DNA of 12,538 bases, taken from NCBI GenBank assembly GCA_023422095.1, contig JAEZSD010000033.1, forward strand, positions 1 to 12,538. Reading direction: 5' to 3'. Below the pieces are notes generated by a model. The model saw only the letters and a program-made list of their open reading frames with translations. It was not told where the DNA came from and ran no database searches. Shown here one piece after another: positions 6,587 through 12,538 of this stretch (within the stretch, counting starts at the first letter, position 1; every line of letters begins with the position of its first letter). Origin of the DNA: Bacillota bacterium. Its GTDB lineage: Bacteria > Bacillota_I > Bacilli_A > RFN20 > CAG-826. The translations under genes and the position numbers were made by a program.

Positions 6587-7672
6587 TTAATTGAGTTTGA
6601 AGTTATTGATAATTAGGGTTCTAATTGTTTTCAGAAGTAGGGATTTACTATGTAACGATAGCTTTCGATAAATGCTAAAGGCACAGGAAGTGTTCTTCTT
6701 AAGATCATTTAACGTCTTAGCTGAGCAAGACTTAACCGCATTGTTAAAATCGATGACAAAATCTTTTCTTTTTGCGTAACTTTGATCATACACAATCTGA
6801 TTTAACTCGTTTATTGTCGTTAAACTCCTGCTAGAGAATTCTTGTTTTTCTGTCTTTAGCAAGTATTCACCTTCAGTTTTCCAAGTGTGGATATCATGAC
6901 AAAATAAACCAGTCTTATTGCATGAGACAACCATTCGTTTTTTAATCGGCTGTTCAAGCAAGTTTCCGATTAGACAATCATAAGGGGCGATGAGGATTGT
7001 TTTTTCCTCAATTTCTTTAAATTTATCATAATCAAAAGTATGAGGATAAAAGCCTGTCCCATCATAGGAATATACCTTTTGAATTCTCTTTTTAAAAGCT
7101 GCCTCACAATAGGTGGCTGCATAGACACAGATGTTCCCACCTTTTGAATGGCCTCCTAAAATAAAGGTCGCCTTAGGATATTTTTCCATCATTTTATTAA
7201 GGTAATCATTTGCGCATATTTGAGAAGGCATATTTTCTTCGAGAAAGAGATCCAAATTCTCCATCCACCCCATCAAAGAATCATCGGTTCCGCGATAGCA
7301 TAAATAAATCAAGTTTTTGCCAATATGGTAGCAAACAGCCGCGAATTGAATGTTTTTTTCTTCATTATTGATTTCTTCAAAGTCAGAAATGACAATGTTT
7401 TTGTAACGAGTTGTGTTATGGATTTTTTCAGCTAGACGAAGCGGTTTGGTACCTATAAACAAACCTTGGCTATTCTTTTTAGGGCTCAAGTTTGAAATGA
7501 AATTTTTGAAGAATAAATCAAGGGGGATTGATTCGGGGTTAGCCAACCTTTTGAATCCTGTTTGAAAGTCGCAGTAAAAAATGTTGGAAAGGATCAAGCC
7601 ATCAACTTCATCAAATGGCTTATCCCTGAAAGATTTATCTCCGCAACTCGATGCACAATTTAATAGAGTCAT
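6587..7672 (-). CDS. Mbeg1-like (DUF2974) alpha/beta hydrolase
   Basis: A 361-residue protein of the Mbeg1-like/DUF2974 family, a lipase-like alpha/beta-hydrolase group widespread in Firmicutes with poorly known substrates. The N-terminal SCGDKSFRDKPFDEVDGLIL block is typical of the family. The oxyanion-side YRGTDDS lies at 126-132, and the nucleophile elbow is GHSKGGN (174-180, Ser176). SYDGTGF (202-208) follows, and a histidine-bearing HDIHTW (259-264) is the likely triad histidine. No signal peptide or membrane helix is seen, so it is predicted cytosolic. It starts at ATG 7672 with AAGGA about 5 nt upstream. It converges on eno and diverges from the MFS gene. The last 80 or so residues are helical and basic and carry no motif I recognise. 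Confidence 0.85.
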   Translation of the reverse strand: MTLLNCASSCGDKSFRDKPFDEVDGLILSNIFYCDFQTGFKRLANPESIPLDLFFKNFISNLSPKKNSQGLFIGTKPLRLAEKIHNTTRYKNIVISDFEEINNEEKNIQFAAVCYHIGKNLIYLCYRGTDDSLMGWMENLDLFLEENMPSQICANDYLNKMMEKYPKATFILGGHSKGGNICVYAATYCEAAFKKRIQKVYSYDGTGFYPHTFDYDKFKEIEEKTILIAPYDCLIGNLLEQPIKKRMVVSCNKTGLFCHDIHTWKTEGEYLLKTEKQEFSSRSLTTINELNQIVYDQSYAKRKDFVIDFNNAVKSCSAKTLNDLKKNTSCAFSIYRKLSLHSKSLLLKTIRTLIINNFKLN

Positions 7673-7689
7673 ATTTTCCTTATATTAAT

Positions 7690-7695
7690 ATTATA
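7690..7695 (-). promoter_or_regulatory. Candidate -10 box for the Mbeg1-like gene
   Basis: TATAAT on the minus strand lies 17 nt upstream of ATG 7672 and gives a short leader that keeps the AAGGA site. No consensus -35 is visible. It lies in the 105-nt divergent gap shared with the MFS gene. Confidence 0.35.
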
Positions 7696-7777
7696 AATGT
7701 AAAAAAGCTCTTTGTGGTTATATGATTTGTTGAGCAACATTAATATGTTATTCATAAAAAGAGTAGAATAAATCCAT

Positions 7778-9037
7778 ATGAATGAATCAAATAAAAAGCA
7801 AAACGAGAAGAAAGCTCGCATCAGTAGCGCTTTAGTTTTCATTATCCTATTAGCGATTGTGTCGATGTTTTCTGACATGACTCATGAAGGGTCAAATTCC
7901 ATTATTGGAGCCTATCAGGCTATCATCGGCACTTCACCATTTGTCATTTCTGTTGTGAGTGGATTAGGGATGTTAATCGGATTCACTCTCCGCTTATTGA
8001 CAGGTTATATCGTTGATAAAACAAAAAAATATTGGTTATTCACCATCCTTGGTTATGTCTTTGATTTAATATGGATTCCCCTTTTAGCTCTTGTTCCAGA
8101 AAACGGGTGGCTGCTAGCTTGTGCTTTCATTGTGATGGAAAAAATGGGAAAAGCCATTAAAAAACCAGCTAAAAACGCTTTGGTTAGCTTTGCTGCAAAA
8201 GAAAACGGGACGGGAAAATCATTTGCTTTTAGCGAACTTTTAGATCAATTGGGAGCCTTCGTTGGACCCTTAATTCTCTCCGCTACTTACTTGGCTACTT
8301 CTTCGCTCAGCGATTATAATCGCTATCGAATTGGATTTCTCGTTCTTGGCATACCAGCTCTGATTTGTTTCATATTGTTATTTACTGCTCGCATTAAATA
8401 TCCTCATCCGGAAACCTTCGAAAAGGAAAATGTATCTCAGAAAAAAGGATCTGTTTTCAATAAGCGTTTTGTCCTTTTCTTAATAGGTTCATGCCTTTTG
8501 GCTTTTGGGTTCGTCGATTTTCCTTTATTTATTGCCCACGTTGACTCTTTAAATTTGTTTAATGTCGAATATTTACCACTTATCTATTCTTTTGCGATGT
8601 TGATTGACGCCGTGAGCGCGATGATTTTTGGGCTAATTTATGACAAGAAAGGTTTACTTTCCATTATAGTCGCCACTCTTCTAACGTCATCTTTTGCTTT
8701 TTTCTTTTTCTTTTTCAATCAGTATTGGTCAATTTTCCTCGGAGCAGGATTTTGGGGTATTGGCATGGGGGCTCAGGAAAGCATTGTCTTAAGTGGGGTA
8801 ACTGATCTAACAAGCAAGAATAATCGGGCTAAAGCTTTTGGAATTTTTGATATTCTATTTGGATTATTTTGGTTTTTGGGTTCATTACTTTATGGTCTTT
8901 TATACGAAGCGTCGCTTTTAGCTCTCGCGCTTGTTTCTCTCATATCCATAATAATGAGCTCCTCAGTATTTATTTATATGGAGAAGAGCAAATTAGGGAT
9001 TTATAAAAAAACAGCTCAACATGACAGTGAGCTGTAA
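7778..9037 (+). CDS. Major facilitator superfamily (MFS) transporter
   Basis: A 419-residue transporter with about twelve hydrophobic segments and a charged central loop (about 205-230) between the two six-helix halves. The motif-A region is RLLTGYIVDKTKK (72-84), and the second half carries a degenerate copy at GLIYDKKG (285-292). The N-terminal FSDMTHEGSNSIIG (31-44) is characteristic of a drug- or metabolite-type MFS branch seen in Firmicutes and archaea; the substrate cannot be read from sequence. A six-phenylalanine run (308-313) comes from T-rich sequence. ATG 7778 lacks a clear Shine-Dalgarno: only a distant AGAG precedes it, so expression may be weak or the start mis-set. It diverges from the Mbeg1-like hydrolase, and its last codons form a minus-strand terminator hairpin. 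Confidence 0.9.
   Translation: MNESNKKQNEKKARISSALVFIILLAIVSMFSDMTHEGSNSIIGAYQAIIGTSPFVISVVSGLGMLIGFTLRLLTGYIVDKTKKYWLFTILGYVFDLIWIPLLALVPENGWLLACAFIVMEKMGKAIKKPAKNALVSFAAKENGTGKSFAFSELLDQLGAFVGPLILSATYLATSSLSDYNRYRIGFLVLGIPALICFILLFTARIKYPHPETFEKENVSQKKGSVFNKRFVLFLIGSCLLAFGFVDFPLFIAHVDSLNLFNVEYLPLIYSFAMLIDAVSAMIFGLIYDKKGLLSIIVATLLTSSFAFFFFFFNQYWSIFLGAGFWGIGMGAQESIVLSGVTDLTSKNNRAKAFGIFDILFGLFWFLGSLLYGLLYEASLLALALVSLISIIMSSSVFIYMEKSKLGIYKKTAQHDSEL
9005..9035 (-). terminator. Minus-strand terminator inside the 3' end of the MFS gene
   Basis: ACAGCTCA (9011-9018) pairs with TGAGCTGT (9028-9035). Read on the minus strand the stem is followed by TTTTTTATAA, a good U-tract. On the plus strand AAAATATTG follows, so it is not a terminator there. 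It should end the transcript of the minus gene at 9184-9927, after about 148 nt of 3' untranslated RNA, and it overlaps the last MFS codons and stop. Confidence 0.7.
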
Positions 9038-9183
9038 AATATTGAGTGGTACGGCAAGAAGGAGCTAAAACGAACTTTTGTTTTGTTTCGAATGTTAGAA
9101 TTGGCATTTGCTTATCCTATTAAATTTATGCTATGAAATCGTCTTCACTCAAAACGATTAAAAGTCTGAGCACTATTCTTTTG

Positions 9184-9927
9184 TTACTTTTTTGTGCAAA
9201 AATTACTCAAAATTTCACTCGTTTTTTCTATACATTTTCTCCATAAATCATTTGTTATATCGACTGAATCTAAAGAGGACTTTTTTGACATGAAATAAAT
9301 TTTTTCACTTGTAATCAAATATAAATTAAAAAATGTATATTCCTTTTTTTCTTGCATTTCATTGAACAGTTTGAAAATTTGTATAGCATCATCGCGTTCT
9401 TTAAGGCGATCAAAGATATTTACAACTAGAGCTATTTTTTTAGCATTTGAATAATTACCGTTAGCTAATTTATCAAGTTTCTTTTTACAGATTAGCTTAA
9501 AAATATCAAGGTAATAATAAGGACTATGTGGCTTTGAATTTGGTCCATAAGCTAGAACTTTGCCATCTTTATTAGATAAAAACAAATAATCACTTGGAGT
9601 CGTTGGGTGTGTACTGTGATTTGCTTCCAAAAAATGTTCAGCATCTAATTTTTTGTAATTGCATTTCTTTAAAGCTGATAATACATATTTCAAATCCAAA
9701 TCTTCATTTAATTCACATTGAGTTATTTCGTATCCGAATTTTCTATCATCAGAAACTAAATCAGGAAGGTTATTGTTTTCTAAACCAAGTGTGAAATTAC
9801 CATTAATGATGTGGCAAAAATCCAATAATAAAGCAGACAAGATTTCATTTCTAATTTGTTCGGCATATGGAAAAGGCGATTTGCTCTCTCTTATTTTTGA
9901 TATGTAATTTGGTGATAAATTTATCAT
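9184..9927 (-). CDS. Orphan protein with PD-(D/E)XK-nuclease-like motif (hypothetical)
   Basis: A 247-residue soluble protein from ATG 9927. A longer form from GTG 9945 would start inside the promoter's TATAAT, so I reject it. I do not recognise the family by name. Its order of elements recalls the PD-(D/E)XK restriction-endonuclease fold. A helix carrying E28 in AEQIRNEIL is followed by a strand-turn-strand, LPDLVSDDRKFGYEIT (P55-D56 ... E67). The usual lysine is replaced by threonine (E-I-T). Lysine-rich helices KKCNYKK (87-93) and KKKLDK (148-153) and strands IALVVNIFD (165-173) and YTFFNLYLIT (197-206) follow. It stands alone, with its own promoter and terminator. A restriction- or defence-type nuclease is a hypothesis only; no methylase partner is in the window. 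Confidence 0.7.
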   Translation of the reverse strand: MINLSPNYISKIRESKSPFPYAEQIRNEILSALLLDFCHIINGNFTLGLENNNLPDLVSDDRKFGYEITQCELNEDLDLKYVLSALKKCNYKKLDAEHFLEANHSTHPTTPSDYLFLSNKDGKVLAYGPNSKPHSPYYYLDIFKLICKKKLDKLANGNYSNAKKIALVVNIFDRLKERDDAIQIFKLFNEMQEKKEYTFFNLYLITSEKIYFMSKKSSLDSVDITNDLWRKCIEKTSEILSNFCTKK

Positions 9928-9933
9928 TTTAAT

Positions 9934-9942
9934 ATTATACCA
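9934..9942 (-). promoter_or_regulatory. Extended -10 promoter giving a likely leaderless mRNA
   Basis: On the minus strand TGG-TATAAT (9942-9934) is an extended -10 (TGnTATAAT). Only six bases, ATTAAA, separate it from ATG 9927, so a start site 6-7 nt downstream of the -10 would fall at or within a base or two of the A of ATG. No Shine-Dalgarno is present. The -35 region is poor, as is usual with extended -10 promoters. Confidence 0.6.
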
Positions 9943-10020
9943 CACAATAAATAATGACTTTCATTTCCTTGTCCTCTATCTCCTCATAATGGCTTCAATC
10001 TCCCTCGCATACATTCTTTT

Positions 10021-10052
10021 GCTATGCTTTTTCTTTTAAGAAAAGCAATAGC
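10021..10052. repeat. Imperfect inverted repeat
   Basis: GCTA-GCTTTT-CTT on the left pairs with AAG-AAAAGC-TAGC on the right around a TT turn, interrupted by two one-base bulges and an AA bulge. It is the first of three adjacent hairpins. Confidence 0.5.
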
Positions 10053-10059
10053 TGAATGT

Positions 10060-10097
10060 CTTATTTTAAAATAAGGACTTGTCCTTATGATAAAATC
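10060..10097. repeat. Two overlapping palindromes forming a 16-bp-arm inverted repeat
   Basis: CTTATTTTAAAATAAG (10060-10075) is a perfect 16-bp palindrome. It overlaps ATAAGGAC-TT-GTCCTTAT (10071-10088), a second perfect palindrome. Taken together, 10064-10079 and 10082-10097 can pair at 14 of 16 positions. This could be an operator for a dimeric regulator or a strong cruciform or RNA hairpin. No T-run follows, so it is not a terminator. Confidence 0.6.
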
Positions 10098-10098
10098 G

Positions 10099-10115
10099 GT
10101 TTCGCTTTGCGAAAC
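10099..10115. repeat. GC-containing hairpin GTTTCGC-TTT-GCGAAAC
   Basis: A perfect 7-bp stem with a TTT triloop, 1 nt after the 10060-10097 structure. It is GC-richer than its surroundings, which is notable in this AT-rich gap. Confidence 0.55.
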
Positions 10116-10182
10116 TACGGACTATTTTCAATTGGCGAATTACGACCAACCAGGTATGACTGGCGAGGCTTAATGGAAAATT

Positions 10183-10216
10183 AAAAAGAGAAATTTATAT
10201 TCCTCTTTTTCTTAAA
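10183..10216. terminator. Possible bidirectional terminator
   Basis: AAAAAGAG (10183-10190) pairs with CTCTTTTT (10203-10210) around a 12-nt loop, with T-rich sequence on both strands after the stem (TTTTTCTT on plus; TTTTTAATTTT on minus). The stem is AU-rich, so strength is moderate. It could close a plus-strand RNA from the hairpin cluster or end the minus-strand operon from 12.5 kb. Confidence 0.4.
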
Positions 10217-10348
10217 CTTTTATTGTTATTTTGGAAGAACAATGCTACTATATTATCGCGAAAGCTCTTCTGCATTGTTGATTAAATGCTGCTCCGTTTG
10301 GAGAACTCATTATATGAGTGCATTGGATTTGAGGTAACGAAGATCCAC

Positions 10349-10370
10349 AAGGAGCCTTTGGCTCCTTTTT
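10349..10370 (+). terminator. Plus-strand terminator hairpin with no assigned plus-strand gene
   Basis: AAGGAGCC (10349-10356) and GGCTCCTT (10360-10367) form a perfect 8-bp stem with a TTT loop, followed on the plus strand by TTTTTA (10366-10371). It looks like a classic intrinsic terminator for plus-strand RNA, but all genes nearby are on the minus strand. On the minus strand it starts 1-2 nt after the stop of the small basic protein but has no U-run. Confidence 0.55.
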
Positions 10371-10788
10371 ACTTACGTTTTTTAAGATATTTATGGACTA
10401 AATCCCTATTTGTTCTTCTCAATTTATTAGATGTTGAGTTATCTTTGTACAATGATTTCTTTATTTCGGCGACATGGTGTTTTGAAAACTTTTGATTCTT
10501 TTGAACCACAAATTTGGCTCCACTTTTAATATATCTCCCCTCATCATCAAATATATGAATAAAGGGTCTATAGTTTGTTTTACCACTAAGTTTTCTTCCA
10601 TCTTTAGTGGTCAGCTTAACAATTCCAAGTTCATCGTTTTTATTTGTTTCGGTGACAACTGCCGCTCGATATAAATCTCTTTTATTAGGATGATTTGTCT
10701 TCGTATCTTTTCCTCCAAGGAGAAATTCATCACGCGTCCTCAAGACTGCACCTTCTTTAATTTTATTAGATTTGTTCTTATTGCTCAT
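10369..10788 (-). CDS. Small basic protein, unknown function
   Basis: A 139-residue, strongly basic protein (many Lys and Arg) with no signal peptide or membrane segment. The start is placed at ATG 10788 because AAGGA at 10797-10801 is 8 nt away; the upstream in-frame ATG at 10794 is only 2 nt from that site, although it would give an ATGA overlap with the previous gene. The middle (about residues 38-100) has beta-strand character: YRAAVVTETN, ELGIVKLTT, YRPFIHIFD, GAKFVVQKN. That could be a small barrel, faintly like PemK/MazF-type or SH3-like folds, but no family motif is certain. Both termini are lysine-rich and may bind nucleic acid. It is the last gene of the minus-strand cluster, directly after the frameshifted lipoprotein gene. 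Confidence 0.7.
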   Translation of the reverse strand: MSNKNKSNKIKEGAVLRTRDEFLLGGKDTKTNHPNKRDLYRAAVVTETNKNDELGIVKLTTKDGRKLSGKTNYRPFIHIFDDEGRYIKSGAKFVVQKNQKFSKHHVAEIKKSLYKDNSTSNKLRRTNRDLVHKYLKKRK

Positions 10789-10790
10789 TT

Positions 10791-11782
10791 TCATTTTCCT
10801 TTTTCTTTTAGTTTCTGACCAATTTTTCCGATGTCGTTTAGCCTCTCATCAGCCGCGGAAGCTAGCTCGTTGGATAAATATCCATTAGTCGACTTTAGCT
10901 CTTCTCTAGTGGCTACTTTGCCTTTAAATTCATCAAGTTGATTAATGCCAGATAACGCGGCCTTCTTAGCTTCTTTCCAAAATCCGGAATATGAGTCAGT
11001 GACAAAGTGATCAGAATAGGCAAGCTTATATAATAAATTGAAGGATGAGTCGCCTTTGGCGACTTGAGAGCCTTCCAGGTTGGATCCTGACATGCTCATT
11101 GGAACTGACTCGTATCCAAATGTCCCCCAGATATGACGATTAATCTTGCGAAAAAAAGCTGCCATTGATGTCACAAGGTAGGAATAAACCGTTTGATCGT
11201 TTCTTGTATTGATATATTTATCTACTTTAGAAACAAAGAAGTCATCAGCCCACTCAAGTAGAACGGCTTCGAGCCAGAACAAAGGGATTGCGTATTTAGT
11301 CTTGCGCTTACCACTTTTTATAAAGGATACTGACTCCACCATTTTTGTTTCTCTCCCGGAGAGCTGATTTAAATCTTGGCCATCCATCAGCATTCTTCCA
11401 AAGCAAGTGTGCCGAATAGTTGTTAAGTGGCGAAAAAATGGAATAAAGGTTGGAACACCATCATTGCTAGGCTTTGTATCATATCCTTTTCGATTTTGAT
11501 TGGTAATACGGTTGCCTCTTTCCTTTTCGTATTCTGTAACATAGATTACGCCTGCATCCCATAACGCGGTGTTTTCGATATTTTCATCCGCTGAATTGAC
11601 TTGTTTTAAAACACGAAGTTGATTGAAGTCATGCGCTTGACATTAATTCCAGAAATTGAAGTAACGGTAGTTGGTAAATCGACATCGTTCCCGGTGTCGA
11701 CTAAGTTGTTGACATTGCAGCCTGTCATGGCCATTAACCCGACCATGGTAAGAGCGATACACGCTATTTTTTTATTTTTCAT
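10791..11782 (-). pseudogene. Lipoprotein gene broken by a frameshift (about 330 residues if repaired)
   Basis: ATG 11782, preceded by GAGGAAC (11787-11793), opens a lipoprotein signal: basic MKNKK, a hydrophobic core and a lipobox ending MTGC (Cys22). That frame stops at TAA 11606-11608 after 58 residues. A second frame on the same strand is open without a stop from 11642 to TGA 10791, 283 codons. Its first ATG is only at 11393, and the 83 codons before it read like protein (for example NTALWDAGVIYVTEYEKE). No ATG, GTG or TTG start lies in that stretch. The whole span, 992 nt, is one base short of a 330-codon gene plus stop. The simplest reading is a one-base deletion near 11630-11642, such as AAA to AA after GTC. 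If 11393 (or 11387) were a real start, the 3' part would be a separate roughly 200-residue cytosolic protein. I do not recognise the family. Confidence 0.65.
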
Positions 11783-11800
11783 ATTAGTTCCTCTAAGCTT

Positions 11801-12538
11801 TTAAGCTTGATTATATAAGACAAGAGAATGGCTCATTGCCATCTCACTGCTTATTGGACAGTAGACTAGGTTATCATCGCTAGGTTCATTCGCGAGCAGA
11901 TAGCCAGTAAACGTGTCGCGAATATAGTAGGAAGATCCCGCGTATTCGAATAGTCCGGTTTCATTGATTCGGAGAGAACCTATCATGATTGATGAATCAT
12001 TATTGAAGAAAAGGCAAAGTGGACTAGCAAAGATTTGATCTTCTTCAGCGGCGGTAATAATGTTTATTTCTTTAAGCTCTGGATCAAAGACCAGGGCTTG
12101 ATAACTTGTTGACTTAATAGCCAAGAAGTCGGACAACTTAACACTGTTACAAATCTCATCTTCTTCGGTGATGTTTCCTTCTGGAGTCGAAAGACTATAA
12201 GTTAACGATGCGTTGGTATAAAAATTGACTTCATATATAATGGCGCGATCATCTATCGCACTAATATAAACAGTGTTGGTTCCATTAATAAATGAGTAAG
12301 AAACATCAAGAACTGCAGGGATAATAGATGTATCTGCAGTATTTTTAGGTAGTTCGGTTGTTTCGATTGCTGAAGTGGCTCCAATACCGATAGAAGCGGA
12401 ATCAGAGACATAAACACCGGCGGTTTGTTCGAAATAATAATTTCGTGCTTTTACCACCACTTTTGAAATTATGTTGGTGGTATTAATTTGGAAATAACCA
12501 TTCTCCGCTGAAGTTCCAATTTTAAGGGCTTTATTACC
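11801..12538 (-). CDS. Surface/extracellular protein, C-terminal part (cut by right edge)
   Basis: The frame is open from the right edge to TAA 11801-11803, 245 residues. A GTG at 12460 could start a 219-residue form, but the 26 upstream codons are open and fit the same style (LKIGTS, NGYFQINTT), so the gene very likely starts beyond the window. The content is Ser/Thr/Asn/Ile-rich with regular beta-strand alternation, and the LKIGTS...G...ISKVVVKARNYYF start resembles beta-sandwich modules of secreted proteins in Firmicutes and Mollicutes-like bacteria. There is no LPXTG sorting motif and no C-terminal membrane helix. It lies 18 nt upstream of the lipoprotein start on the same strand, so the two are probably co-transcribed. 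Its specific function is unknown. Confidence 0.7.
   Translation of the reverse strand, partial: GNKALKIGTSAENGYFQINTTNIISKVVVKARNYYFEQTAGVYVSDSASIGIGATSAIETTELPKNTADTSIIPAVLDVSYSFINGTNTVYISAIDDRAIIYEVNFYTNASLTYSLSTPEGNITEEDEICNSVKLSDFLAIKSTSYQALVFDPELKEINIITAAEEDQIFASPLCLFFNNDSSIMIGSLRINETGLFEYAGSSYYIRDTFTGYLLANEPSDDNLVYCPISSEMAMSHSLVLYNQA

Larger units (their letters stand above)
9946..10368. other. Hairpin-rich 423-nt non-coding region
   Basis: No credible gene is visible on either strand. A 69-codon plus frame starting at 10286 runs antisense into the gene at 10369 and is a shadow. The region contains a run of inverted repeats: 10021-10052, 10060-10097, 10099-10115, 10183-10210, 10222-10243, 10238-10279, 10292-10303, 10305-10319 and 10349-10367. 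Two of them look like terminators. It lies between two minus-strand transcription units and must include the 3' end of the right-hand operon and the promoter of the 9927 gene. Confidence 0.7.

Noticed and set aside
7669..7878. 69-codon minus frame ending at the start of the Mbeg1-like gene
   Set aside because: It covers the divergent promoter gap and the 5' end of the MFS gene antisense; it has no ribosome site and no family resemblance.
8697..8717. Phase-variable homopolymer in the MFS gene
   Set aside because: The T-runs are broken by C residues into stretches of five or six, too short to suggest slippage-based switching.
11606..11642. Programmed -1 frameshift in the lipoprotein gene
   Set aside because: TTTTAAAAC is present, but not in the X-XXY-YYZ phase of the incoming frame, and no stimulatory structure is evident; a plain indel is simpler.
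1..12538. CRISPR array, tRNA, rRNA, transposase or integrase
   Set aside because: No regularly spaced repeats, no T-loop-like GGTTCGAATCC pattern, and no recombinase motifs were found on either strand.

Overview
The window looks like chromosome from a low-GC, AT-rich Gram-positive-type bacterium, probably an uncultured gut-type Bacilli/Erysipelotrichia or Mollicutes relative. This is an inference from base composition, purine-rich Shine-Dalgarno sites and the style of the enolase and secreted proteins. Tryptophan is TGG throughout and no long gene has an in-frame TGA, so the standard bacterial code applies rather than the Mycoplasma code.

Layout. (1) 1-672, minus: the N-terminal part of a secreted or surface protein cut by the left edge. 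(2) 673-1129: non-coding, with an isolated minus-strand terminator. (3) 1130-1666, plus: a four-helix membrane protein. (4) 1897-4294, plus: a tight operon of a GT8 glycosyltransferase, a PlsC-type acyltransferase (GTG start, 37-nt overlap) and a CrtO-like membrane protein. It reads as a glycolipid or membrane-lipid modification unit. (5) 4313-6536: lower glycolysis, with gpmA (minus) and eno (plus) divergent from a shared 181-nt region. (6) 6587-9037: an Mbeg1-like (DUF2974) alpha/beta hydrolase (minus), divergent from an MFS transporter (plus). (7) 9184-9927, minus: an orphan protein with a possible PD-(D/E)XK-like motif and a promoter so close to its ATG that the mRNA may be leaderless. (8) 9946-10368: a 423-nt non-coding region unusually rich in hairpins. 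(9) 10369-12538, minus: an accessory-looking cluster of a surface protein (cut by the right edge), a lipoprotein broken by a frameshift, and a small basic protein of unknown function.

The housekeeping part (gpmA, eno) is secure. The lipid operon is well supported at family level, but its product is unknown. The right third (9.1-12.5 kb) is the least explained and holds the most unusual signals: possible leaderless expression, stacked inverted repeats and a disrupted lipoprotein gene. No tRNA, rRNA, CRISPR array, transposase or integrase was found. No single element amounts to a demonstrated new system. The best candidates for follow-up are the lipid operon, the structured intergenic region and the frameshifted lipoprotein cluster.
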